From positions 44,189,631-44,253,630 of the forward strand of contig OX377206.1 in the NCBI GenBank assembly GCA_947396885.1: a DNA stretch of 64,000 bases, written 5' to 3'. Of the stretch, positions 34,008-46,519 are shown piece by piece (positions within the stretch are counted from its first letter, which is position 1; every line of letters starts with the position of its first letter). The notes beneath the pieces were generated by a model. It did no database searches. It had not been told where the DNA came from and saw only the letters and a program-made list of their open reading frames with translations. Both the position numbers and the translations under genes were made by a program. This DNA comes from Heligmosomoides polygyrus polygyrus. Its lineage: Eukaryota; Nematoda; Chromadorea; Rhabditida; Heligmosomidae.

Positions 34008-34908
34008 GGGGGGGGGGGGGCAAAAGTAATGAGACAAATTGAAAAAAAATTTATCTCTTTATAACTCCATTACAACTCAACGATGCTGAGGAATGTATTT
34101 GCCATTAAGGGCAATGACTTTGCTGCCATCGCTCAACCAACTTCCTGATCCTATCCTTCCAGAACTGCTTGGACCTGGTGTTGATCAACTGCTCGATATG
34201 GTTGTCAAGGACTGCTTGGGTTCTTGTGTCCCTTCCGACCAGGAAGTCCTATAGGCTCAAGAAGTGGTGGTAGTCGCATGAGAGATGTTCGGCGAATACG
34301 GTGGGTGAGGCAGGTGAACGTAGCCCAGCTGGCCAAGCTTATCCGTGGTTACTTGTTCCCGATGGGGTGCGGCGTTGTCGAAGAGGAGGACCTTCTTGAA
34401 GCGCTGCGAATGAATAAGAGCGAGTCGCCGGTCCATCTCTTCTATTTCGTTCACCATGGCCTTGGAGTCCATCGTCGTGCTTTTGGAAAACAGCTTCCAC
34501 TATACCGGTCCATGGGCGCAGACCCAAAAGCTCTGAAGGTGCTTCTCGCCGTGAACATCTCGCCGAACGAAGGTCGGTAACGGGTCACCAGGCCTCGTTG
34601 CTTGGCAGGGTTAAGGTAGAAGACGTACTTCTCATCTTGCGTGAATATTGAGCCCAGTCTGCTCGGGGTTGGGAATTGGGTGAGATTTGCGCGACACAGG
34701 TCGACTCGTCAGACTGGGGTTTCGGCATGAAACAGACTGGGGTTTTGGCATGCTTCTGGAAAGGGCGGAAGTGGTAACTTCTCGGATGGGCTTCAGTAAG
34801 TAGCATGCAAACATACAAATTCGATAAGCACGAAACCAGACTCCAGCCACGAGATATGTGGACACGGTATGGGGTGTCTCATTACTTTCGCCCCCCCCCC
34901 CCCCCCCC
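34008..34908 (-). mobile_element. Mariner-like element with poly-G/poly-C termini, nested in BEL copy 2
   Basis: TA at 34006-34007 and 34909-34910 flank inverted ends that start with a run of G (13 on the left) or C (18 on the right), then GCAAAAGTAATGAGACA on the left against GCGAAAGTAATGAGACA read inward from the right. The minus-strand transposase is decayed but recognisable at 34472-34257: VLLFDNAAPHREQVTTDKL (second catalytic Asp) and HPPYSPNIS. The N-terminal region is largely lost; length is 901 bp. Confidence 0.9.
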
Positions 34909-34914
34909 TAATAG

Positions 34915-35766
34915 GTCCGATACTGTGCGAAATGCCACGGACAGATGATTGTTCTTATCGCAAGAAACACAGCCGTAGGTATTGTGATGTCGCGAGTAGG
35001 TACACTCATCTGTTGCAACTATGCGGCTTTCGACATATCGTTTTGTTACTATCTCATTTTTGAGAGCACTCATGAGCTCCTCAATACTTTGACTAGATTG
35101 AGTATGGCACAGGATTAGTACTGTTCTAACAATGTCCCAATGAAACTTCGCTAGAATAGTCTCCGACCACATAAGATCGAACGTTTTACGGACGTCGTAG
35201 CCGGCAGACACCATTTGGTTCACTAGAACCTGAATTTCATCATATATGAATGGGCAACTTTCAGCTGAACTATTCGCTGTTTTCACGTTCACGAGCGTTT
35301 GGACAATTTGAGGACGGTTGCAGCGCTATCGTTGTAGTTGTCGCACAACGTCTTGACTATCCAGTTGTAGTTTTCTGGTACGAGTCGAATTCCTTTAATG
35401 GAGTTTTGCGAATTTTAGGCTTTCCTTGAGCAGCAGTATTTTTTCCATTACGTCCAGCTCAGGGCTATTGTGTACAAGTGATTCAAAAACTGCACAATAC
35501 TCAGGAAATTCCGCAGCGTTACCGTAGAACAGGAGAGACGCCTGAGGTGGTTTGACCGACCTGAAGGATCTTGCTGATGTGTGGTTTAAACTTCCACTAG
35601 CATCAGGAATATCACTATATGCGGGTGTGTCCGGTGCAGCATTGCCAGAGTTGCTCTGAGCGCAGTTGTTCTCGCGATAGTTAGGTTCTTTTAGATTTTT
35701 AATAAATGATCCCAAGGCAGAAAGTAGCAAAACACCCATCTTCACAAAGGTGTACTCAGTGAGCAA
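34915..35766 (-). pseudogene. BEL/Pao copy 2: Gag remnants
   Basis: 35766-35395 includes FRSVKPPQASLLFYGNAAEF then PEYCAVFESLVHNSPELDVM, matching FNGNPEEFPEYWAVFETLVH in copy 1. 35292-34930 includes LVNQMVSAGYDVRKTFDLMW and SETILAKFHWDIVRTVL, again parallel to copy 1, and ends with a single partial knuckle (CVSCDKNNH). Gag resumes directly after the mariner's TA. Confidence 0.9.
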
Positions 35767-35769
35767 ACA

Positions 35770-37405
35770 ATTTTATTACGATCAACACAGCAGAAACAGT
35801 ACGGAAATATGACAATATGGAATATGGTGATAGACGTGCGTGGAGCGATGCGATTGATGGCTGATGATAGCGGCTTTGAGGCGGCTGTCCAAGTGAGAAG
35901 TTGACGAGCAGCAGTACGGACTAATGGAGCACTAGTACGGACCAATGAACCGAGAAGCGAAACGCGAGCAGCGAGCGGCGGATGAGAAATCTAAGTAGGA
36001 ATCACTGGGCACAGCCCTGATAGCGCGCGAGCCCTAAACTAGGCGAAATGGGGACGGCCGGGAGACGGCGCCGGTACTGACGTGGTTGCTGACGACTCCA
36101 ACACAATCAGAAAGCAGAGGTGATGGAGGCGCGTGCAGGGACGCAGGATGGGTGGTGACGGACGGACTGTTTATTAAAATGCCAGCACGCCTGCATCGGA
36201 AGCATTCGTCGAGAAATTCACGACTCTAGCCAATGAAACCGAAAACGATGCGGCGACATGGATGTGGAGAAGGCGTTGTGACAACAGCTGTTATACAGTC
36301 CCCACGGGGTGCCGCTATTCGTCAAGCTCTACAGAGTTGGGCACTCACCAGGGAATGCCATCAGCTTCCCATGGAACTTTGTACAGAGACCTATGGCATA
36401 TGTTATACGTTGGCAACGCTGCGACCCGTCGCCAACAATCTGTCGTCGACAACCTGTAGCCGACATCGGCATGACGAGCTAGAGAGCCGCGTGCACTCTG
36501 TGCCAAAAAGGATCACGCGAGAGCGCCTCTCACGCGCGCCCTCCGCGGCCAGAGAGCCAACGAAAACTTGCCGCAGCGCTCCGCACAGCGACAAGCTATC
36601 GGCGACAGTGTCGGCGACGGGAGTATATCATCCTTCCGCCTAGCGTAATCACCGTAGCCATTAGCCGCCTTGCCAGCTGCGGAGGTGCCGCAGCCGTGGT
36701 GCTCTAGCTTCGTAGGAGTATGGTCGTGGCTTCGGTTCCCGCACACGCCAACGTTTTTGTATTTTGTGTTTTATTGTCAGTGAGATTCTATATCCCCATT
36801 TTCAACTCATTCTTTGAACAAAAGCATAGCAACAAATGTTATTGACGTTTGTCGATTCCTAGTCAGTGAAAGGTGATAATTTTTGGTTCTCCAGATTAAG
36901 CAAGTCAAAAACTGATGCCAGATTCATGATCAGCACCCCAAATAACCTCATGCATAACGTATGGGTGAAGTTGGTGCTTCCAACCTCACTACCCTCACAC
37001 CCACCTACCATAGGAAACGTGAAATTCAGAAACTGGTGTCAGATTCGTGATCAACCCTCAAATAACATCAGTAGCTTAAGCATGAATAACTTTTTTTAAA
37101 ATATCACCTTGTAGCATCAAAAAATATTCCTATTCTTCACGCAGTTGGAACTTCTCTCTCACTGATGCCGTCATTTCCCCATCATAGATTACTTCTGATT
37201 CGTTAGTCAACGTTCTTGTAAAAATCGTAAACATCACGATAAGATCTACCTGCTTTCGCCTACCTGTTAGTAAACGCGGGTCAAAAATTCAGGTGTCTAA
37301 GGATTCAGTTGTCTGAGGCTGACCAGGAATCAAGTTGTGGCTCATCGAGAAGCATCTCTTCACCATCTTACTAGTGAATTTTGTATGCTTTCGAGAAGAT
37401 CCACG
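35770..37405. other. Stretch without recognised gene
   Basis: By position the first part should hold the BEL copy 2 leader/5' LTR, but no second LTR copy was found to confirm it. A tRNA-like tail is noted at 36690-36752. A short diverged duplication around 36895-36945 and 37030-37070 (ACTGATGCCAGATTCATGAT / ACTGGTGTCAGATTCGTGAT) is present. Confidence 0.45.
36690..36752 (+). repeat. tRNA-like/SINE-type tail
   Basis: GTGGCTTCGGTTCCCGCACA followed by CGCCAACGTTTTTGT resembles the B-box end and tail of the tRNA-like segments at 13621-13710 and 14330-14414. The A-box part is poor. Confidence 0.4.
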
Positions 37406-37407
37406 TA

Positions 37408-38846
37408 CAGTGCGTTTCAAAAGTATAAGACCACCCCTAATTTTGTAAATTCCGCCTTTTTACGATATTTCGCCGTAATCGGCTGCTTCCACTAAATTCG
37501 CCATGGTCGAAAACCGTGCCTGAAAATGAATCAGAAACCTCTCTTGGATACAAAACTTTTTAAGAAAAAATAATTAGTTTTCCACTGTTTCAAAAATGTA
37601 AGCCCAGTAACGATGCTGGTTTGTCATACCTGTAATTTTTCGCCCTGTCAAACCAACACTGCTCTACATTGACTTTGCTATTATCTACTACTATTCTAAT
37701 GCCAACATGCCGCGTGGTACGCGGCTGTCCGTCAAGGAACAAGATCGATTTCGAGCTCTATATAAGGGACACTCCGCTCGTGAACTTCGTCGATCCAGAT
37801 GCGCTGTGTCCAACTATCTGGAAGATCTTGTTGGCTGTGGGAGAAAGTCAGCGTCTGGAAGACCTCCTGTGCTCTTTTTGCTCTCTCAACAAGAGTTCGA
37901 CGCATTCAGCGACTCTTTTTGAACTCGACGGCTTCGATCAGCCAAGCTAAGGCGGACTTTTCGTTGGATGCATCGCGGACGACCATCTGGAGAGCGGCCA
38001 GACAGAGCGGCAACATTGTGCGTGAGTCGACAAAGAGGGCTCCAAGGCTAACTGATCGCCACAAGGCCGAACGTCTTCAATTTGCGCGTAAAAATATCAG
38101 GACCCATTGGAGCACCGTACGCCATGTTTTCACTATGAAGTTCCTTCCATTTGAACGAGTCCGGTGCTCTCAGGTAGTCTTCTCCGATGAAAAGAAGTTC
38201 AATCATCAGGACGGTCACGATGGATCTGATTGCTACTGGCGGGATCTGTGGAAGGATCCACTAGCAGACGTAGTTTCGGTGGTGGCTCCCAGATGATCTG
38301 AGGAGCCTCCCGTAGCTCTGGTGTTCTTCGGCTTGCATTTACCACGAGTCGTATGAACTCACAGGACTATCAGATGATTCCTCAAGATCGTCTACTACCA
38401 TTTCCTCGCGATCATCGCACACAGGAATTCAATTTTATGCAGGATAATGAGACGGTACAGTAGATCAACCATCCTGTGGTTGATCTCCAAAAAATATCCG
38501 CGTGCTAGACTGGCCAGCTTGTGCCTGAACCCGATTGAGAACATCTGGGGATTCATTGTGCGACAGATATATGCCAACGGAAAGCAATTCAACAACGTCG
38601 AGGAACTGCGCAGAGAAATGGAGGCGGCTGAAAGTATGCCAGACAGAAATTTTGAACGTATTTCCAATAACGGCGGACCTGTCAATTATTAATTTGCATT
38701 TGTATTTGTAACTGCTGATTATTTATTGCAATAAAATGGAAGTTTTCGGCCAGCGAATTCAGTGGAAGAAGCCCCTTACCGCGAAATGTCGAAAAAAGGC
38801 AAAAATTACAAAATTAGGGGTAGACTTATGTTTTTGAAACGCACTG
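37408..38846 (+). mobile_element. Tc3-like DNA transposon with TIRs and TA duplication
   Basis: Left end CAGTGCGTTTCAAAAGTATA and right end read inward CAGTGCGTTTCAAAAACATA are inverted repeats that both run on into CCCCTAATTTTGTAA. TA flanks at 37406-37407 and 38847-38848. The 1,439-bp element carries the transposase listed next. Confidence 0.95.
37707..38692 (+). pseudogene. Tc3-like transposase, frameshifted
   Basis: The start MPRGTRLSVKEQDRFRALYK (first HTH) is in one frame (37707-37922). The second DNA-binding part and catalytic start are in another (37799-38296: SRTTIWRAARQSGNIVREST, RLTDRHKAERLQFARKNI, VVFSDEKKFNHQDGHDGSDC with first catalytic Asp, YWRDL). FMQDNE near 38435 holds the second Asp. 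LNPIENIWGFIVRQIYANGK at 38525-38580 holds the Glu of DD34E and the C-terminus ends GGPVNY. The order and wording closely follow C. elegans Tc3. At least two frame changes and an in-frame TGA mean it is inactive. Confidence 0.92.
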
Positions 38847-38977
38847 TATTTTTTTAATTGGGTTGAAGATCGCTTTCCAAATTCTACGGTTGGCCTCCCA
38901 TAAGTCTTACACATGATGTTTCAAAATAACGTGATGAAGGCTTTTTAGTTATATCTATGCAACAACTGACAATTTTA

Positions 38978-40252
38978 TTAGGTTGTAACGAATTAAATGG
39001 CACTGGCTTGCGCCATTTTTTGGCGCGTCTTTACGCGTCTGATCAAGAACAAACCGTAACATGTGGCATATCATTTAGAAGCGCAAGCTTTGCTCTACCG
39101 GGGAGTACCAAATTTTCTACGTAAAAGCGGGAAAACTTTAGAGTTTTATTGACTTTTTTGCAGATGGACAAAAGGGTAATCCGAGGCATTTGCTTGTATG
39201 AATTCAAGCTGGGCACTACAGCTAAGGAGGCGGACGAGAAGATCAACGCCGCATTCGGTCAAGGATGTTCCACAATTCGGACGTATCGTTGGTATCAGAA
39301 GTTCCGGAATGGAGATGAGAGCTTGGAAGAACATGAAGGTCGTGGGAGGCATAGTGATGTTGATGAGGACAAGCTGAGAGATGTGGTAGAGGAGGATCCA
39401 CACAAAGGTACCAGGGAGATAGCGAAGGTTCTTGGCGTCAGTCACAACACAGCTGATCGGCATCTGAAGGAAATTGGAAAGACCAAAAAGCTGGAAAGAT
39501 GGGTGCCTCATGAGCTGTCTGAGGAGCAAAGAAACCGACGATATGAGATTTCTCCGCTCTGCTTCTACGGAACGAAACGGACCCATTCCTTGATCGCATC
39601 GTAACCTGTGACGAGAAATGGATAATGTACGACAACAGGCGATGATCGGCACAGTGGGTGGACAGCGATGAGAGCCCCAAGGTTTTTGCGAAGCCGGAAT
39701 TGCACCAAAAGAAAGAATGGTGACAGTATGGTGGTGTTCGCTGGGAATTATTCACCACAGCTTCCTCCCTCCCGGTAAATCCATCACGGCAGAGAAGTAT
39801 TGCATTGAAATTGAAGAAATGATGAAAAAGTTGAAGGATATCCGGCCTGCCTTGGTAAACCGAAGGCGAGTTCTCCTTCTGCACGACAATGCTCGCCCCC
39901 ATGTAGCACGAATGACGTTGCAGAAGTTGAATGAGCGAGCATTGAAACTCTACCACATCCTCCGTTTTCTCCCGACCTCTCCCCAACAGACTACCATTTC
40001 TTCAAGCATCTTGGCGACTTCTTGGTAGGGAAAATATTCAAATACCAACAGTGCCGAAAGTGCCTTCGAAGATTTCGTCAATTCCAGAACTTCTGATTTT
40101 TATGCTACTGGGATAAAGAAGCTTGTGTCACGTTGGCAAAGATGTGTAGAATCAGAAGGTTTTTATTTCGATTAATAAACTTGCCTACAAGCCGAGATAT
40201 TAACTGTTTAAATTTACAGTGGTTCAGTGCCATTTATTTCGTTACAACCTAA
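38978..40252 (+). mobile_element. Mariner-like transposon with TIRs and TA duplication
   Basis: Left end TTAGGTTGTAACGAATTAAA and right end read inward TTAGGTTGTAACGAAATAAA are inverted repeats continuing TGGCACTG. TA flanks at 38976-38977 and 40253-40254. The 1,275-bp size is normal for a complete mariner. This is one of the better preserved elements of the window. Confidence 0.95.
39164..40140 (+). pseudogene. Mariner transposase (SETMAR-like type), frameshifted
   Basis: N-terminal part 39149-39604: RGICLYEFKLGTTAKEADEK, TIRTYRWYQKFRNGDESLEE, REIAKVLGVSHNTADRHLKE, WVPHELSEEQ. First catalytic Asp in VTCDEKWIMY near 39605; a TGA follows soon after at DNRR. 39717-40028: WWCSLGIIHHSFLPPGKSIT, RPALVNRRRVLL, HDNARPHVA (second Asp). 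The PPFSPDLSPTDYHFFKHL part with the third Asp is present in a shifted frame near 39958-40015. Dead copy. Confidence 0.92.
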
Positions 40253-40254
40253 TA

Positions 40255-41440
40255 TAAAACAGTATATGGATAACGTCATAGACATTAGGCTACACTATAT
40301 TAGTCTGGATTCGAAGTGGCATCCATTGGCCCGAATGCAGAAGTCAAAACGCTTGGTGACGTTTTTGGCGATGGTCCGCAGGTCATCTGGAGACAGTCGT
40401 TCCCACTACCAACGCAGAGATGTCATCTTGGCCTCCAGGTTGTAGTGGCGCTTATCACGGACCCTGGCCTTCAAAATGGAATACGCGCTGTAGTTTGCCG
40501 GATTCAGATCCGGGATGCGCAGTGGCCACTCTTCAGACATGACGATGTCCTGGAAATTTGCCTTGCACCATGTGTGCGTGCTTTTCACCCTGTGTGCAGG
40601 GATTGTGTCTTCTTGAAACGCCCATTGCGGATCGCTGATGTGCTGTGACTAGAAAAGTACCACAGCCTCGAAGATGTCCCGTCGGTACACATCTTGATTT
40701 ATTTTTACTCCTTCGTTCACAGCAAGCACGGGGTCTTTCCGTAGGTGTAGATTCCACCTCGAACCATGAGCGCCTGCGGATTTTGACGATGTTCGGCGAT
40801 GGCAAAGAAGGCTGGAGCATCTCCAGATCAGATCCTGCCGTATTAGAGGTTGTGAGCCTATTTTACGGTGAATAGCTGAACAGTGTTCGTTCCCACCCGC
40901 TATCTGCGACCCGAAGCTTGAGCTAGCGGTATCGATGGAGCCGTTCGCGTTTATTCTTGTCCATCAGAAGCTGGACTTTATGGAACTTGTAGGTTTCGAG
41001 TCCGTGTTTCTTTGTAGCTATTCGATGCACTGATGTGCGCATGACACAGATATCGTGGGCGATTTTTTCAGATCTTCAAACTTGGGATTTTCGCTTTTCG
41101 ATGATTTTCCGGATCTGTGGCGTATTGACAGCGCGATTTTGTCCTTGCCCTGGAAAGTCATCTTCATGGCCAAGCTCTTACATCGACGAGTTTCTGTGGA
41201 GACAGTCTACCGAGCAGATTAACGAGTCGCATTGGCGCTTTCCTCGACAATGAAGCTCCAAACTCGCAATGCGATGGTCTGACATCTCGAGAAGAACCGT
41301 AGCATGAGGAAAATTGAACTTTAAAATTTATAACATGGACAAAGATACACCAAAAATATCGCTATTTCCGCCATGCTGCAGATCGGTGTGACCGCTTGGG
41401 AGAACGTCAACACTTCATCACGTTATTTTTGAACACCCTG
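40255..41440 (-). mobile_element. maT/Tc1-like transposon, decayed, left end missing
   Basis: The right end read inward is CAGGGTGTTCAAAAATAACG, next to TA at 41441-41442. No matching left end is seen before the neighbouring mariner. Minus-strand coding remnants: HTH region near 41250-41030; KHGLETYKFHKVQLLMDKNK near 41010-40950; FQEDTIPAHRVKSTH near 40620 (second catalytic Asp); then SEEWPLRIPDLNPANYSAYS at 40530-40470 and a C-terminus near 40310. DLNPxxYS matches the third acidic site of maT-type elements. Confidence 0.82.
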
Positions 41441-41449
41441 TAAGTACTC

Positions 41450-43680
41450 AGGTTGTCACCCTTGGGTGCGTAACTTCATTTTAAGAGCGCTATCACGTAC
41501 TTATTGACACTGTCGATCGGAACTGCATATCTAAACAATTAAACAAAATACCATCCGCTATCTCGAAACGTTCTTTAAACGCGTAGCATGCTTTTAAATG
41601 CGCTGGTTTTGATAGGTGACCTTTTCATTTCATTTATTCTTGCCAATGCTGTTGTTGAGACACGCTTTACAGACTGAAAGAGAAAATAGAGGAATCAGCC
41701 GAGAAGTGATTAAAAAATGAATGCAAAAGAAAGAACGAAAAAAGGTAAGCTATAGCTAAGCTGGAGCAAAATCATTGCAAGACGGCTTAGAAGCATTCCG
41801 TCTGTTTTTGTTTAGAACGTGTATATCTGCAATTTTCCGAGTTTTGAATCGGATGATAAGCAGACGGATATGATACTGCTGCCATAAGGCCCATTCACAC
41901 TTCTGCGACAGCGGCACGCGGCACGTGGGGCAACAGCCACCGCGAAATCCGGCAGTCCTGTTAGCCTGGAGCACCATTGTTGTCCGTATTATGCTGTGTC
42001 CTGGGTCGAGCGCAGTCAGGATCGAAAATTACGACCGACACAAAGAAAATGGGGTGACGAAGAACACAACAATCAGCATCTCAGTGGAGAAGACTAGAAA
42101 TGAAGGGAAAGATGAGCTCGTCTATGTCCTTATCAAGGGCAAATACTCCTATATCAGACAAACCTGTAGTGGCTCCCACACTTTATGCGCTTCAACGTTA
42201 CCAAAACTAAACAATTCGAATTTGCCTGTTCCAAAGTGAGCCAAAACACAGGTGGATGGTATCGGGCACATGTTGGGCTGAACTCCTTCAACGAAACAGG
42301 TAAACGTGAAAGAGACAGCGGTATTTCAAAGGAATAATCTAGTAAGACAAAAACTGAAGGGAACCATCGATTTAGACGAACCAGTTACCAATTTTGATCA
42401 GCAGCTAGCAATCAGCTACAACCCAGGAGAAACATGGTCGCATTGGTTTCTCTTGAAATTTCGTATTCTTTAGGTCATCGGTAGTTAATTCACATGCTGT
42501 AAGATGGTTTTCAATAGACAGTGCAGGAGTTGCAGCCAGCGGCCGTCACCGCGGCGTTGCCTGCGGTAACCGCCGTGGCTGCCGCAAGACTGCATGACCC
42601 CGGGCGGCACGTGTTGCAGTGCCACGCGCGGCCGTTGCAGTCCTATGCTTCATCATTGCCGCGCCGCACTGTCGAAGAGGTATGAATGACCAAGTTTGAA
42701 AGGAGGTAACCATGGGCAGTTCTTGTATTTCAAAGACTTCTTTAAAGTGGCACGCACACGAGGAGCGACCAATTTATTAGAGGAATCAAGCCCCACGTTA
42801 CAATGATTCTGCATGTTGTCGCGCAGATATGTCCATAATGGAAAGAGAAGCATTGAGAAGAAAAACTCTCGTGTTTATTGGAAGACGGTATCGTTGAGCA
42901 TCTGGGAGAGACATCGAGCGGCTTGGCGAGTAGACTCCTCTCTCTAATTGTGCAACACTACTACCACATTAATCGTCAAAGACGTGGCATTTTGACCTAT
43001 ACATCTCCATTATTTGGCCACTGATTTTTCTAAAGTCTTCTGCTGTCGCATGCAAGGGGGTCGTTAAATAAGATGCCGTACGCATCGACTGCTCACCGCG
43101 CATCCCACAATGAATTGCAGACGAAGACCCACCAGACCGAACTACCACGACAGCCACAGGAATGACTCTGGCCGACGCCAAACTTGAGACACCATCGGCC
43201 GTCGATGGAGGAGCAAATGAGCCTTTCACCAGTGGGCGGAAAGGACGAAGAAATCGTGAAAGTGATATCTTATTTAAAAAAATCTTTGCAGGTCGCTATC
43301 CTAGGGGGGTTGTGCTTCCGGTATGGCGCGGCAAGACAGCGCTGCATCATTGAGGACGTGGCGTTGGTCAGCGTGGAGGCACTCAAGTGCAGGATTTACC
43401 TGCCATAGTGTTATGGTGGTGCTTACGTGTATGAGGCCTAATGCGATCTCAGATTCAGTGTACTTTATTAGCCAATGCATCATCCCTTAGTTGTTGGACC
43501 AAACGGGTCTGAAAAGTGTACCATGTACTATGAACGAAAAGATCAAGATGTAGATCATTCCACTCTGCAGATCTTCACCAACAAAGGAGTTTTCACAGCC
43601 AGTCCAGTTAGGTTTACCAGGTCTTATGCGGAATGGGTCCTCTCAATCTACCGATAGTCTGTCAGACCTCTAAGAGGTCA
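41450..43680. other. Stretch without recognised gene
   Basis: Plus-strand frames at 41925-42239 and 43162-43408 and a minus frame at 42969-43229 carry no family motif. Two GC-rich patches at 41900-41960 and 42535-42665 share GGCACGTG-type words and may belong to one degenerate element, but ends could not be defined. Confidence 0.4.
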
Positions 43681-43699
43681 GAAATGCTAAGATTAATCT

Positions 43700-46516
43700 C
43701 GTTTGTTGCCACTTTATACAAGAGCGTAGTGTCATCTATCTTACTTCTAAATTCCAGTGCATCGATATTAAGTCTAGTCAACCACTTCTCGTAAGAAAGC
43801 CTAATTGACTGCATTGGCTAAAACAGCGATATGTGAAACATTTTTGGACCCTTCCAATTTCGGCTGTAGGAACTCTCTTTTGTAGTGACCATATCGGTGA
43901 CCAATAGCATCTTTACATGCAAGGCAAAAATCCTGAAAAGCAACCTAGATCTTGAATTCTGTAAGATATGAGAACCGTTATTCGAACACCTGAGCGCTTT
44001 CCTTACACTTTCGTGGACATATTCATCAAAACAGATTTTTGTCGTAGGTAATACCTAGGTCATGTATGTTGTTAACGCAGTTTAAGGTAGCACTTCCTAA
44101 TAAGCGATATATTAGGAATGTAACGCCATACGGTCATGACAACGGTTTTTTTGAGCTGCAGACTCTAAGGATCACGCCTCTAACCATTCCACAGCGGAAT
44201 TTGTTCAATCTTGAAGCTTCCGATTCCGATAGTCGTTGACGGATACAAAGTTGCTGTCATCGGCATAAATGCTACAGTAGCAACCAGAATCCAGAACGGG
44301 GGTAAGTCGCCAATCAAGATTATGTACAAAAGAGGACCCAAACACGTTCCTTTGGGAGTGCCTCTTGAGGTATGATAGTTTGGAGAAAAGTTGTCGTTTA
44401 TTGCTACAGATAAGGTGGCATACCGGTTAGTAAGGAAAGAACGTAAAGACCCCACAGAGTTCTGCGGCAACGGGACGCCGCCGGCGGCGAGCTCTGCGTC
44501 TCTGCCCTATGGTTAAGCATAGGGCCGCGGCGCTGCCGCAGAACTCTGTGGGGGCCTTAGAATTTCAGAAGTTTACCTCTGATCCTATAGGAGTAGAGTT
44601 TCTCAGAAAGTAAAAGTATAGAGATAGAGTCAAAAGCTTTTGCATAATCTAGGTAGCAAACAGACACAGTTTCCTTTGTCTAATTCCCTTCGCCATGAAG
44701 GGATGGTGGAAATCGGGGCAATTGTTGTTGATTTATGCTCAACAAACCCATGTTGTTCTTTTCGATGTCAATGATTTTCATTTAGATAAGCGTTTTTTTT
44801 TGCACAAAATGCTCTCTATATCCTTGGTTATTCAACTGCTTAGACATATGGGTCTGTAACTAGTAACGTCGTTTTTGACTCTTTCTTAAGGTATGGCCGT
44901 ACGAGATCAATTATCCACAGTTTCGGTACCTCGCCATGTAACAGAAGGCGGTTAAAAAGCAAATTCAAAGGAGGAGTGAGTCCTAGAACTGCCTCCTTCA
45001 ACAATATGATAGATATCCGGTCATGTGATATGAGAACTCTACTTGGGGGCTTGCGCAGAATTCTGTACCCTGTTCCGCTCGTGATGTCTATCCATCTCAA
45101 TTCGCTGTCGGTTAAGAAAGGCATGCTAACTGTCGTACGCCTGCTTGTAAACTGACTGGAAATAGTCAGCAAATAGCTTGCACTTACCACTTTCAACTAG
45201 AATGTAGCTTCCATCACTGTTGTAGTCCGGGATACATTCAGTCACTTTCAGTTTCTTTCGGCCGTAGTGAAAAAATCGCTTCGGACTACCGCAACTAGAA
45301 ATTCTTTTTTCTTTGGGTATCTGAAACTAGCTAGAGCTCTGTTAAGTTTTCGAGAGAACTCAGACTATCTAGCGTCTCTTAAAGAAGAAGGAGAAAAGTG
45401 TAGACTGCCAACCCTGGCCTTATCAGGAATAGTCGCTCGGGTATTTTTCATGTACTTCGCTGCTCTTCTCTTCCAACAAGGGCACGTTTTGTTTATAAGT
45501 TGATGGAATACGCGAACAATTTTCGCTTACAAAACGTAAACATTGTCAGAAGAATTGCTTTTGTGTTGGCAAGTACGGAAATTATAGATACGTGATCACC
45601 TCTAAAAAAGCTTCTGTTTTTCCTATGCACTCGAGTAATATTTTCTTTTACTCCAGCAATTATAAACAGTATAGCGTTGTGGTCCGAACTGCTGAAGGGT
45701 GGAAGAACACGCACTATTCCAGTTATGCTAGGCTGTGAGGCTAATAAGATACCCAAAATATTAAGACCGTGGGTAGGCTGTTTCATAAATTGCTCTGGAT
45801 TAAATGTCATAACAAAGTTAAGGAACTCAGATGAGGATGTGGTTATGATGTTTCCAGTTGTTGGCTACCTAAGGAAATATTGATTGCACTAGGGCTGTTT
45901 GCTTGTTTCCGAAACTTTGGTAGCCTATTAATGTAATTCTGCCACTGTTAAATTCGCTTAAGAGAAGCTCATCACCAGAAGTCTCGACGACCTGTTTGAT
46001 GGCCTCTCTATCGAAAACGTACGTGGCAGTCTCGCTGCTTTGCTCACCAATGACTACCCATGTGATACGGCACGTTTTCGCATCAACAATCTTTCTATCT
46101 CTCTTGAACTTAACTAGAGTTCTATACAAGGCAGATCTAAGGTCGGAGTATCTCTGAGCTGTAGAAACAAACTTATTCTCAATATCATCATGTGCCACTT
46201 CTGCATCTTAACAGATGCATCAAAGATCTTGTGTCAAAATTACCGAAGTATTCATTCCTTCGTTAGAGCACGGTATAAGCCATGGCGGCGCCTCATTGTT
46301 GGAGTTCTTCTTAGAGGGTGCCATTTCGTGATCAGTGCAATTGAGTAGAACAAGTCGCGAAGCGGAGAGAGCGGCGAAAAGCCACCGACCTAGATGAGCA
46401 AACCAGGCGAGAATATAAGCGAGAACATATATCTTATAAGCTTTGATCATCTCACGTGGTCTCAGAAATTGACGTACAATTCTTTTACTGCAATTTTTCC
46501 TAATACTTTTTGCCAC
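43700..46516 (-). pseudogene. LINE copy with ORF1-like and RT remnants, carrying a MITE
   Basis: Read on the minus strand: ORF1-like 46198-45869 (DAKTCRITWVVIGEQSSETA, then FDREAIKQVVETSGDELLL); endonuclease end 45810-45493 (VLPPFSSSDHNAILFIIAGV, with the SDH motif of such endonucleases); RT finger region 45196-44840 (SHDRISIILLKEAVLGLTPP, LLLHGEVPKLW); and palm 44470-44180 (SRGTPKGTCLGPLLYIILIG). The YADD site is not readable. Wording differs from the copies at 4.2-9.1 kb, so it is another LINE family. The MITE at 44446-44558 interrupts the RT. Confidence 0.8.
44446..44558. mobile_element. 113-bp MITE with AAGRCCCCCACAGAG ends
   Basis: Ends AAGACCCCACAGAGTTCTGC (left) and AAGGCCCCCACAGAGTTCTG (right, read inward) are inverted repeats of about 28 bp. 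The centre has GCCCTATGGTTAAGCATAGG, itself palindromic. A second copy is at 58259-58397. It splits the RT frame of the host LINE. Confidence 0.92.
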
Positions 46517-46519
46517 TTA

